In this document: piece by piece, positions 8,601 through 12,515 of the stretch
Layout of the letters: the number at the start of each line of letters is the position of its first letter
Position numbering within the stretch: the first letter of the stretch is position 1
NCBI GenBank assembly: GCA_020430675.1
Contig: JAGQJJ010000047.1
Span: 1 to 12,515, forward strand
DNA length: 12,515 nt
Direction of reading: 5' to 3'
From: Myxococcales bacterium
GTDB lineage: Bacteria > Myxococcota > Bradymonadia > UBA7976 > UBA1532
The notes under the pieces: model-generated
The model's input: only the letters and a program-made list of their open reading frames with translations
Databases searched by the model: none
What the model was told of the DNA's origin: nothing
Made by a program: the position numbers and the translations under genes

Positions 8601-8789
8601 GGCCAGCAGCGCCCATCCGCGCAGCAAAGCGGCGGCCGGCTCCACCTCGGGCACCGCGCCGAGCAGCTCCAGGCAGGTCTCGGGCTGACCGGCGAGCAAG
8701 GCCGCCCGCGCCGCGCGCACGGGGCCCACAAACGCGGCCCCGACGGACACGTCGCTCAGCTCAGGCAGTTCCTGCGGATCGAACAGCAT
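5619..8789 (-). CDS. TPR-dynamin-like GTPase fusion protein
   Basis: 1056 aa from the chosen start. Residues about 20-400 are a long run of TPR-type helical repeats (ALALRPDHPGAL, GLRLAPDS, VIALRPNDADA). A Pro/Ser/Ala-rich linker follows (about 430-530), then a dynamin-like GTPase domain (about 545-760): P-loop GPPGAGKT at 574-581, a G2-like DTGVPYLLRYG stretch, ILDAPD at 659-664 in the G3 place, TRAD at 713-716 as G4 and VSARAG as G5. The rest is a long helical, Arg/Glu-rich stalk with coiled-coil character. There is no transmembrane segment or obvious hydrophobic paddle. Dynamin-family proteins remodel or tether membranes using GTP; that role here is inference. The G3 lacks the usual DTPG glycine. 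The start at 8789 is chosen because GAGG lies five bases before it and a promoter overlaps the alternative ATG at 8813. Confidence 0.88.
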   Translation of the reverse strand: MLFDPQELPELSDVSVGAAFVGPVRAARAALLAGQPETCLELLGAVPEVEPAAALLRGWALLARGDLYRAEGVLRVLADRQPDGFEAHHWLGRVYALQEDDARANAELQAALALRPDHPGALAALAEVHNREGALDRAEALARRGLRLAPDSTALLSALAGSLRRQERHAEAIDVLQRARQQAEGDEDIHVALGRSLLALRRPGEGRRLFEEVLHRNTDSVGALAGMAEALEMEGRLQDATGYVLRAVAAAPDRAPLHLLNARLNLRSGRFEAAENAALTAATLEPTDADALRIAMHAAARLGRPRRAAMHADRVIALRPNDADARAHQALIAVLDGRPETAISLLQSTPEAHGSAEAQRAWGCAALASGDPEAAAWRFKEALRLRADSNNTQALLELAWEAQSDRSRSVLDRLRLLLSGPATAGALRALVGEPREMEEDPGTSAERPVTGPIAPLVQAAVNRLLSETGPRRVVDPPPATSPVPDSVVTASSVRLGPPSTVPPSARPITDVPRAVSSAPPAALEPGGAAPPDLLSRLHRLRVLLQSEPLLAELLGRVGQLIDSYDTPLLLAVLGPPGAGKTTFVNALIGEELIPIDTGVPYLLRYGRRAGGRVLFRDGRVEAHELNALRTEMAERRLSAVEVLCVEVLLPIEELARASILDAPDPLAPTTDDALLWHADGVIWLVGSDQSEARWAEAAAWLGHHPMTAIGVVTRADIAGALDLGRITHHLGDRVDGLVAVSARAGLDALARRDVPALRASGFTALHRLMRDVFFDRAAQIRTETAWRRTRTLLADARDRVAQRRRVMESQANGIAALAERVERDRRDFANEVEGQAGRRVADSLDEAIVDAAQAAEALWGVVDEGRGGDALRGRLRAGVSRAVGRVRRDLDRRLSDLIRSYFEAFDAIFPGAEQSAEAARVAGLQGILDGYRMLLLEEAFGRYQAYLEGWTDAAPLHAVFDATLTKTPGIAALIERIRTRGLRLEAARQPSFEGLGRPLFDGIAEFIEETATELRLSRLALSKRLDEPLERLEAVQADIAEIGRPPATGQIGHLPG

Positions 8790-8808
8790 GCGGACCTCGG
8801 GCCGCGCG

Positions 8809-8837
8809 ATCATAGAAGTCGGATGGAAATAAGTCGA
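8809..8837 (-). promoter_or_regulatory. Promoter of the TPR-GTPase gene
   Basis: On the - strand TCGACT (8837-8832), exactly 17 bases, then TATGAT (8814-8809) form a sigma70-like promoter; the -10 matches five of six consensus bases. Transcription should begin near 8802, giving a short leader with GAGG (8798-8795) before the ATG at 8789. The upstream ATG at 8813 is part of the -10 element itself, so it should not be the start when this promoter is used. Confidence 0.5.
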
Positions 8838-8947
8838 GCCACCGAGAGCGTGGGCGCCCCGGCCTCGGACGAGCCGCCGACCGGACGCGAGGCAGGCGCA
8901 CGTTGAGGTCCGTCCATGCGGCGGTGGCCGACTGGTTCCACGACGAG

Positions 8948-8958
8948 CCCATAATGGG
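8948..8958. promoter_or_regulatory. Palindrome over a -10-like CATAAT
   Basis: CCCAT-A-ATGGG is a perfect 11-base palindrome in the middle of the divergent control region. It contains CATAAT (8950-8955), five of six bases of a -10, but the matching -35 position reads GCCGAC and is poor. It may be an operator or a weak upstream promoter for the CarD-family gene. Short palindromes can arise by chance. Confidence 0.25.
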
Positions 8959-8992
8959 AGCTCGCGCGGGGGGCCACGAAGTGCCGGGGGGT

Positions 8993-9010
8993 GTCAGGCA
9001 GCGGTCAGGC
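8993..9010 (+). promoter_or_regulatory. Direct repeat upstream of the CarD-family promoter
   Basis: GTCAGGC occurs at 8993-8999 and again at 9004-9010, a 7-base repeat with a 4-base gap and so an 11-base period, one helical turn. This is the layout used by OmpR/PhoB-type response regulators. It ends three bases before the possible -35 at 9014, where an activator would sit. The regulator is unknown. Confidence 0.35.
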
Positions 9011-9013
9011 GGG

Positions 9014-9042
9014 TTGAGCGCGCTCGGTAGGCATGGTTCTAT
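9014..9042 (+). promoter_or_regulatory. Possible promoter of the CarD-family gene
   Basis: TTGAGC (9014-9019), a 17-base spacer and TTCTAT (9037-9042) are a plausible but weak sigma70-type pair; the -10 matches only three consensus bases, which would fit a promoter needing an activator. The -10 lies in a small palindrome, GTTC-TAT-GAAC (9036-9046), that could be an operator. Confidence 0.35.
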
Positions 9043-9054
9043 GAACACGAAGCA

Positions 9055-9070
9055 CCGCCCGACCGGGCGG
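9055..9070 (+). promoter_or_regulatory. Leader hairpin before the CarD-family ribosome site
   Basis: CCGCCC (9055-9060) pairs with GGGCGG (9065-9070) around a GACC loop. It would lie in the mRNA leader 16 bases before the ribosome site GAGGAGG (9087-9093). It could stabilise the 5' end or affect translation. It has no T tract, so it is not a terminator. Confidence 0.4.
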
Positions 9071-9098
9071 CGCACGTGGGGCCGACGAGGAGGCCTGC

Positions 9099-9593
9099 AT
9101 GGTGAGCTTTGCGGTCGGGGATCTGGCGGTGTACCAGGGGCAGGGCGTGGGCCGGATCACCGAGGTCGGGCCGATGGAGGTCGCTGGGGCCTCGCTGACG
9201 GTCTACACCGTCACGATGGAGAGCGGCACCATCGTGCGCGTACCGACCCACCGCGCCCGTGATGTGGGCCTGCGCGGATTGGTCGAACCCGCGCAGGTGG
9301 CCGATGTGTACACCATCTTGCGCGGCGAGCCCGATCACCCCACCGACAAGGCCTGGAACCGGCGCCACCGGATTTACAGCGACAAGCTGCGCAGCGGCTC
9401 GGTGCAGGCGCTGGCCGAGGTCACCCGCGATCTGTCCCGGCTGCGCGACGACAAGGATCTGAGCTATGGCGAGCGCCAGATGCTCGATCAGGCCCGCACC
9501 TTGCTCGTGCGCGAGCTGGCGCTGGCGACCGAGCGCGACGAGTTCGAGGTGGCGCGCGAGTTGGAGCAGCTGCTCGCGCTCGAGGGCGAGTGA
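9099..9593 (+). CDS. CarD/CdnL-family transcription regulator
   Basis: 164 aa, the usual length of stand-alone CarD/CdnL proteins. This family binds the RNA polymerase beta subunit through an N-terminal Tudor-like domain and stabilises open promoter complexes, chiefly at rRNA and growth promoters. The N-terminal domain reads FAVGDLAVYQGQGVGRI, then IVRVPTHRARDVGLRGLV. The helical DNA-binding part has KAWNRRHRIYSDKL, with W86 in the place of the tryptophan that wedges into the -10 upstream edge, followed by AEVTRDLSRLRDDKDLS and GERQMLDQARTLL. The start is firm: GAGGAGG lies five bases before the ATG. The VYPxHG-like turn reads VYQGQG here. Because myxobacterial-type genomes can have several paralogues, I do not assign carD or cdnL as a symbol. 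It stands alone with a long control region and is followed by another regulator. Confidence 0.93.
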   Translation: MVSFAVGDLAVYQGQGVGRITEVGPMEVAGASLTVYTVTMESGTIVRVPTHRARDVGLRGLVEPAQVADVYTILRGEPDHPTDKAWNRRHRIYSDKLRSGSVQALAEVTRDLSRLRDDKDLSYGERQMLDQARTLLVRELALATERDEFEVARELEQLLALEGE

Positions 9594-9796
9594 CCGGCGC
9601 GCGGCGATCGGACCCGCGCAAGCGTTGAGCGTTTGTCATCGTTCACTCTGTCTGGATTTGTTCAATCCCTTATGGCCGAGGTGCAGCGCGTCTGTTATCG
9701 GTTTTTGGTCGACGGCCTGCGGGCACCGGGTCGATCGACAACGGCGAGCGCCCGAAGCCGCTCACCGCGGATTGACCCGACCGGAGACGCGCCGAC
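9594..9796. other. Intergenic region before the XRE gene
   Basis: This gap holds a GC-only hairpin just after the CarD-family stop (GCGCGG 9599-9604 with CCGCGC 9614-9619), which has no T tract and is at best a weak terminator. The section 9625-9715 is less GC-rich and probably contains the promoter of the XRE gene, but I found no clear -35/-10 pair. A perfect 10-base palindrome, GTCGATCGAC (9730-9739), could be an operator for a dimeric regulator such as the XRE protein itself; this is speculative. Confidence 0.4.
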
Positions 9797-10312
9797 ATGG
9801 ATGCCCGCACACCGCCCGCATTGAACGCCGGAAACATCGCCGAGGACGCAGCGCCCCACGCCGCTCGGCGCGCGCCGCTGAGACGTCACGAGTCCTTTGG
9901 CGAGATTCTCTATCGCCGCCGCAAGGAGCTGGGGTTGACCCAGAGCGTGCTCGCCGCGCGCATCGGGGTGCAGCCCAACTACATCGTCTATCTCGAAAAG
10001 GGCGAACGCCGGCCGAGCGACCGCACCGTGCGCCGCATGGCCGAGGCGCTGCAGCTCGATGCGGGCGATCTGTTCCTGGCCGCCAACCCCCAGGTGCGCG
10101 AGTTTCTGCGCCTCGACCAGCCACCCGAAACCCGCAACGCCGAGCTGCCGGTCGGGCTGCAGGCGCTCATCGAAGACACCGAGACCTGCGTGCGCATGGG
10201 CGTGACCGAAGATGAGATCGCGCTCGCGAGCCAGCTTCGCCTCAGCGGTCGGGTCACCAACGCGCGGCAGTACCTCGCCCTGATCCTGGCCATGCGCTAC
10301 ATCTTCTCCTGA
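9797..10312 (+). CDS. XRE-family helix-turn-helix regulator
   Basis: 171 aa. A Cro/C1-type helix-turn-helix covers residues about 35-94 (FGEILYRRRKELGLTQ, then VLAARIGVQPNYIVYLEKGE), with the conserved LxxGxRxPS-like turn, so DNA binding is well supported. A disordered Ala/Arg-rich tail of about 30 residues comes first. The C-terminal part (about 95-171) is a small helical domain ending GRVTNARQYLALILAMRYIF that I do not recognise; it may dimerise or sense a signal. The ATG at 9797 has GGAGA (9783-9787) nine bases upstream. It lies 203 bases after the CarD-family gene, so the two are probably transcribed separately. Target genes cannot be told from sequence; self-regulation is common in this family. 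Confidence 0.9.
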   Translation: MDARTPPALNAGNIAEDAAPHAARRAPLRRHESFGEILYRRRKELGLTQSVLAARIGVQPNYIVYLEKGERRPSDRTVRRMAEALQLDAGDLFLAANPQVREFLRLDQPPETRNAELPVGLQALIEDTETCVRMGVTEDEIALASQLRLSGRVTNARQYLALILAMRYIFS

Positions 10313-10354
10313 TCCCCCTGCCGGGCGGTGCGCGCCCATGCTGCGCGGTGCGCG

Positions 10355-10383
10355 GTGACATCGGGCGCGTTCTGCGTCACGAT
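10355..10383 (+). promoter_or_regulatory. Possible promoter of the EI24-like gene
   Basis: GTGACA (10355-10360) matches five of six -35 bases and stands 17 bases from CACGAT (10378-10383), a weak -10. A start near 10390 would leave a leader of about 24 bases containing the GGAG ribosome site. Just upstream is a tandem 7-base repeat, GCGCGGT twice (10343-10356). Confidence 0.35.
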
Positions 10384-10413
10384 GCGGCCATTGCGCCTGC
10401 CCGGAGTCGATCG

Positions 10414-11154
10414 ATGGGAATCTTTGCTGGCCCTGCCGCCGCCGCCCGCGGCGCGAAACTTCTGTTCAGCCAACCCCGCCTGATCGCCCTGGCGCTCATC
10501 CCCGCGGTGGTGACGTTGCTGCTCTCACTGCTCGGCGGCTGGCTGGCGCTGACCTATGGCCACGAAGCCTTCCTCTGGCTGTGGAGGGAGCCCGAGCCGG
10601 GCGGGTGGCATTGGCTCTGGGCCTTTGTCGACTTCTTCGTCAAGCTGCTGTCGATCGTCGGGGTCATCTTCATCACGCCCTGGCTGGTGATGCTGCTCGG
10701 CCTGCCGCTCTGCGAGCCGCTGGCGGCCCGGGCCGACGCCATCCTGGGCGGGCAGGAGGTCAAGGGCACCTTCTTCGGCGACATCATGGCTTCGCTGCGC
10801 ACGACGCTGGGGCTGACGCTGGTTGGCATCGCCGGCAGCATCGGGCTCTTTCTCTTGGGGCTCATCCCGGGGGTCGGCCTCTTGACCGGGCCTTTCATGG
10901 CCCTGGTCTGGACGCCGCTCTTTTTGTGCTTCGACCTGTGCGACTCCAGCCTGGCGCGCCGGCAGCTCCGCTTCCGCCAGAAGGTCAATGCGGTGCTCAA
11001 GCGGCCGTTCAGCTCGATCAGCATGGGCCTGACCGGCAGCGTGCTGCTCGCCGTGCCGCTCATCAACCTGTTCGGCCTGCCGATCGCGGTGCTCGCCGGG
11101 GTGATCCGGGTGCGCGATCTGGAAGAGCGCGGCGAGCTGCCCAAGCGCGCTTGA
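10414..11154 (+). CDS. EI24/CysZ-like inner-membrane protein
   Basis: 246 aa integral membrane protein. It begins GIFAGPAAAARGAKLLFSQP and has about five hydrophobic segments (near 22-46, 68-99, 131-152, 155-173, 203-230). Several stretches fit the EI24/CysZ family: LPLCEPLAARADAILGG after the second segment, FDLCDSSLARRQLRF, and VPLINLFGLPIAVLAG near the end. In enterobacteria CysZ takes up sulfate for cysteine synthesis, but most bacterial EI24 proteins are uncharacterised and no sulfur genes lie nearby, so I do not call it cysZ. The ATG at 10414 is chosen over the in-frame GTG at 10348 because GGAG (10403-10406) lies seven bases before it and the added residues of the longer form are Arg-rich and unlike the family. 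Confidence 0.85.
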   Translation: MGIFAGPAAAARGAKLLFSQPRLIALALIPAVVTLLLSLLGGWLALTYGHEAFLWLWREPEPGGWHWLWAFVDFFVKLLSIVGVIFITPWLVMLLGLPLCEPLAARADAILGGQEVKGTFFGDIMASLRTTLGLTLVGIAGSIGLFLLGLIPGVGLLTGPFMALVWTPLFLCFDLCDSSLARRQLRFRQKVNAVLKRPFSSISMGLTGSVLLAVPLINLFGLPIAVLAGVIRVRDLEERGELPKRA

Positions 11155-11163
11155 CTGCGGTTC

Positions 11164-11215
11164 GCGGCGCCGTTGATTCCGTCGCGCTTGTGGAATCAAC
11201 GGACTTGCGCGCCGC
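11164..11215. other. Strong hairpin after the EI24-like gene
   Basis: CCGTTGATTCC (11170-11180) pairs perfectly with GGAATCAACGG (11192-11202) around an 11-base loop, and GCGGCGC (11164-11170) can extend the stem with GCGCCGC (11209-11215) across an uneven internal loop. It begins nine bases after the stop of the EI24-like gene. There is no T tract, so it is not a classic intrinsic terminator; it may protect the mRNA 3' end, assist a U-independent or Rho stop, or be an operator. Confidence 0.6.
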
Positions 11216-11222
11216 TGTGACT

Positions 11223-11237
11223 CGGGAAAACTTCCCG
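11223..11237. promoter_or_regulatory. Possible operator CGGGAA-AAC-TTCCCG
   Basis: A perfect 6-base inverted repeat with a 3-base spacer lies just upstream of the possible promoter for the next gene. Its size and symmetry suit a dimeric DNA-binding protein. No regulator can be named. Confidence 0.3.
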
Positions 11238-11246
11238 CGCGGCAGG

Positions 11247-11276
11247 TTGTCTCTCGGCACGATTCGGCGGTATGAC
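11247..11276 (+). promoter_or_regulatory. Possible promoter of the acidic-tail membrane gene
   Basis: TTGTCT (11247-11252), an 18-base spacer and TATGAC (11271-11276) each match four of six consensus bases. Transcription would start near 11283 and leave a leader of about 27 bases before the ATG at 11310. Confidence 0.35.
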
Positions 11277-11309
11277 GCCCACAGACCGCACGAGGAGCGA
11301 GCCCCAGCG

Positions 11310-12101
11310 ATGGCGCCCCCCGACACCGAGAACCCGGCCGATGACGACGCACCGGTCGAAGATCAGGCGCAGGCTGATGACGCGGCGCTGGCCGATGACG
11401 CGGCGCTGGCCGATGACGCGGCGCTGGACGGGTGGCTCGACGAAGACGAGCCGCCGCCCCGGCGCCGCGGCATCACCATGCGCAACCCCCTCATGCTGCT
11501 CACCGTGCTCGGCGCTTCGATCTTCCTCATCGTGCAGACCTGGCCCAAGGCCGCGTGGTACTTCGCCAGACCCGCCGAGTGCGGCGTGCTCTCCGAGCGG
11601 CCCGAGCTCAAGAAGAACGCGCCCGATCAGGTGCCACCCCTCGATCATGACTCGCTTTGTTCGCTGAGCGGCATCGTGCAGTCGCTGGCCATCTTCGCCA
11701 CCGGCGAGGCCAAGGACACGCCCGATCCGTACGCCAGGCAGGCCGGCCGCAAGTACTTCGTCAAGCTCGACGGTGACAATGTGTTTGCGGTGATCGCCGC
11801 CGATCGCAAGGACGTGGTCGATTTCCGCCTGCGCCGCGGCAGCCTGTTCGGCTTTGAGGTGCAAGGCGAGGGGCGCATCCTCGATCCGGACGCCGAGTCG
11901 GGTTATGCCGGCACCGCGCGCTTGTTGCGGTTGAAGTTCAGCATTCCCGATGACACGCCGATCCGCATCTTCGACACGACCAGCCGACCGGGCGATCGCT
12001 GGCCCCAGGTGCTGATGGTGGCCGCGCTGCTGCTCACCGCCGCGCTGGCGGCGTTTGGTCTGCTGCGCATCCTGCGCTTCCGAATGGCGGCAGAGCGCTG
12101 A
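11310..12101 (+). CDS. Two-pass membrane protein with acidic tail
   Basis: 263 aa, not recognised. The first 50 residues are very acidic and contain a perfect short repeat (DDAALA, DDAALA, DDAALD), then PPPRRRG. Two membrane segments follow, near 59-78 (PLMLLTVLGASIFLIVQTW) and 233-255 (QVLMVAALLLTAALAAFGLL). The arginines before the first and after the second suggest both tails are cytoplasmic, leaving residues about 80-230 in the periplasm. That domain has a CGVLSERPEL start and a later C117-SLSGIVQSL, a possible disulfide pair C91-C117, and a beta-rich pattern (KYFVKLDGDNVFAVIA, FGFEVQGEGRIL) that could be an OB-like fold. The ATG at 11310 is preceded by GAGGAG (11292-11297), rather far at 12 bases. 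Function unknown; an envelope role is inference. Confidence 0.82.
   Translation: MAPPDTENPADDDAPVEDQAQADDAALADDAALADDAALDGWLDEDEPPPRRRGITMRNPLMLLTVLGASIFLIVQTWPKAAWYFARPAECGVLSERPELKKNAPDQVPPLDHDSLCSLSGIVQSLAIFATGEAKDTPDPYARQAGRKYFVKLDGDNVFAVIAADRKDVVDFRLRRGSLFGFEVQGEGRILDPDAESGYAGTARLLRLKFSIPDDTPIRIFDTTSRPGDRWPQVLMVAALLLTAALAAFGLLRILRFRMAAER
11376..11429 (+). repeat. 18-base tandem repeat, three copies
   Basis: Three head-to-tail copies of GATGACGCGGCGCTGGCC (the last ends GGAC) lie in the 5' part of the membrane protein gene. Each codes for DDAALA/D. The near-identical DNA, beyond what the protein needs, indicates recent duplication by slippage. Copy-number change would stay in frame and only alter the length of the acidic tail. 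Confidence 0.9.
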
Positions 12102-12106
12102 TGGCT

Positions 12107-12136
12107 TTGTCCTCGGGGCCGCAGATCCGCTAAGCT
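12107..12136 (+). promoter_or_regulatory. Possible promoter of the lipoprotein gene
   Basis: TTGTCC (12107-12112), an 18-base spacer and TAAGCT (12131-12136) form a plausible pair directly after the stop of the previous gene. The -10 has the T-A....T frame also seen in TAGACT at 3584. A leader of about 27 bases would contain GGAGGG (12153-12158). Confidence 0.4.
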
Positions 12137-12169
12137 CGGGCGGTTGCCCAGCGGAGGGAAGCGGACCCC

Positions 12170-12515
12170 ATGTCACATCGCGTGCTTTCGGTCGGTCTCA
12201 TGCGGGCGCTCTGCGTGCTCGTTCCCCTCGCCGGCCTGCTCGGATGCAGCGACGCGGTCGCGCCCCAGCATCGGCAGGTGCTCGTCGAGGTGCCCGAAGA
12301 CCGAAGCCTCGCGCCGCCGGTCTACGATGACCGCGGCAACCCCACCCCACCGGAAGAAGCGCCGCCCTCGGCCATCGAGTCGGGCTACATCCTCATCGTC
12401 GACGGTGATGATGACAAGACGGTGCCGCTTGGCGGCCAGGTCGAGCTGCGGGTGCTGCTCTTCGATACGACCGGCGAGCCGGTTGAGGGCATGCGGGTTG
12501 AGTACGTGCTCGAAG
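12170..12515 (+). CDS. Lipoprotein with Ig-like domain, 5' part
   Basis: The frame is open to the window end, so only the first 115 residues are visible. The N-terminus is a lipoprotein signal: basic start, hydrophobic stretch and the lipobox LLGC with the modified cysteine at residue 26, after which SDAV has no Asp at +2, so outer-membrane sorting is possible. Residues about 30-70 are a Pro-rich linker. From about residue 72 an Ig-like, possibly Big_1-type, domain begins (VDGDDDKTVPLGGQVELRVLLFDTTG, split here by the text VEGMRVEYVLE that follows). Such domains usually serve as rigid stalks or binding modules on the cell surface. GGAGGG at 12153-12158 is the ribosome site, 11 bases before the ATG. 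The rest of the protein is not in view. Confidence 0.85.
   Translation, partial: MSHRVLSVGLMRALCVLVPLAGLLGCSDAVAPQHRQVLVEVPEDRSLAPPVYDDRGNPTPPEEAPPSAIESGYILIVDGDDDKTVPLGGQVELRVLLFDTTGEPVEGMRVEYVLE

Noticed and set aside
10348..10413. GTG-started 22-residue extension of the EI24-like protein
   Set aside because: No good ribosome site, Arg-rich residues unlike the family, and a possible promoter runs through it; the ATG at 10414 has GGAG.
10581..11309. Open frame upstream of the acidic-tail membrane gene
   Set aside because: It is the same frame left open by GC-rich codons across the EI24-like gene; the real protein starts at 11310.

Overview
The window is a GC-rich stretch of bacterial chromosome. 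The gene content points to Myxococcota or a related deltaproteobacterial lineage, perhaps Bradymonadia: a CarD/CdnL-type regulator, several TPR proteins, a secreted protein with disulfide-rich mini-modules and Ig-like stretches, a lipoprotein with an Ig-like start, and promoters with -10 elements such as TAGACT and TATGAT. The taxonomic placement is inference. I see no tRNA, rRNA, CRISPR array, transposase or phage gene.

Layout. From 1 to 5191 three genes lie on the + strand: the 3' part of a secreted cysteine-module protein (1-1791), an M14 zinc carboxypeptidase-like enzyme (1859-3586) and a zinc-ribbon/TPR protein (3596-5191) that appears to have its own, probably leaderless, promoter inside the end of the peptidase gene. 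The gap 5192-5618 holds a strong bidirectional terminator and then about 340 bases full of nested inverted repeats. These fold better on the - strand, and the gap includes a clearly AT-rich island. One very long - strand gene (8789-5619) encodes a TPR array fused to a dynamin-like GTPase and converges on this gap. From 8814 to 9098 there is a divergent control region. The + strand then carries a CarD/CdnL-family RNA polymerase-binding regulator (9099-9593), an XRE-family regulator (9797-10312), an EI24/CysZ-like membrane protein (10414-11154), a two-pass membrane protein with an acidic repeat tail (11310-12101) and the start of a lipoprotein (12170 to the window end).

How the genes fit together. 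There is no obvious metabolic operon. The region looks like ordinary chromosome with envelope and regulatory functions: two transcription factors in a row, two inner-membrane proteins, two exported proteins and two TPR scaffold proteins. Nearly every + strand gene from 9099 onward has its own upstream gap with a possible promoter or hairpin, so most are probably transcribed separately.

The parts most worth a second look are the structured intergenic region 5243-5618 (possible - strand structured RNA or elaborate 3' UTR), the TPR-dynamin fusion with its altered G3 motif, and the control region in front of the CarD-family gene.
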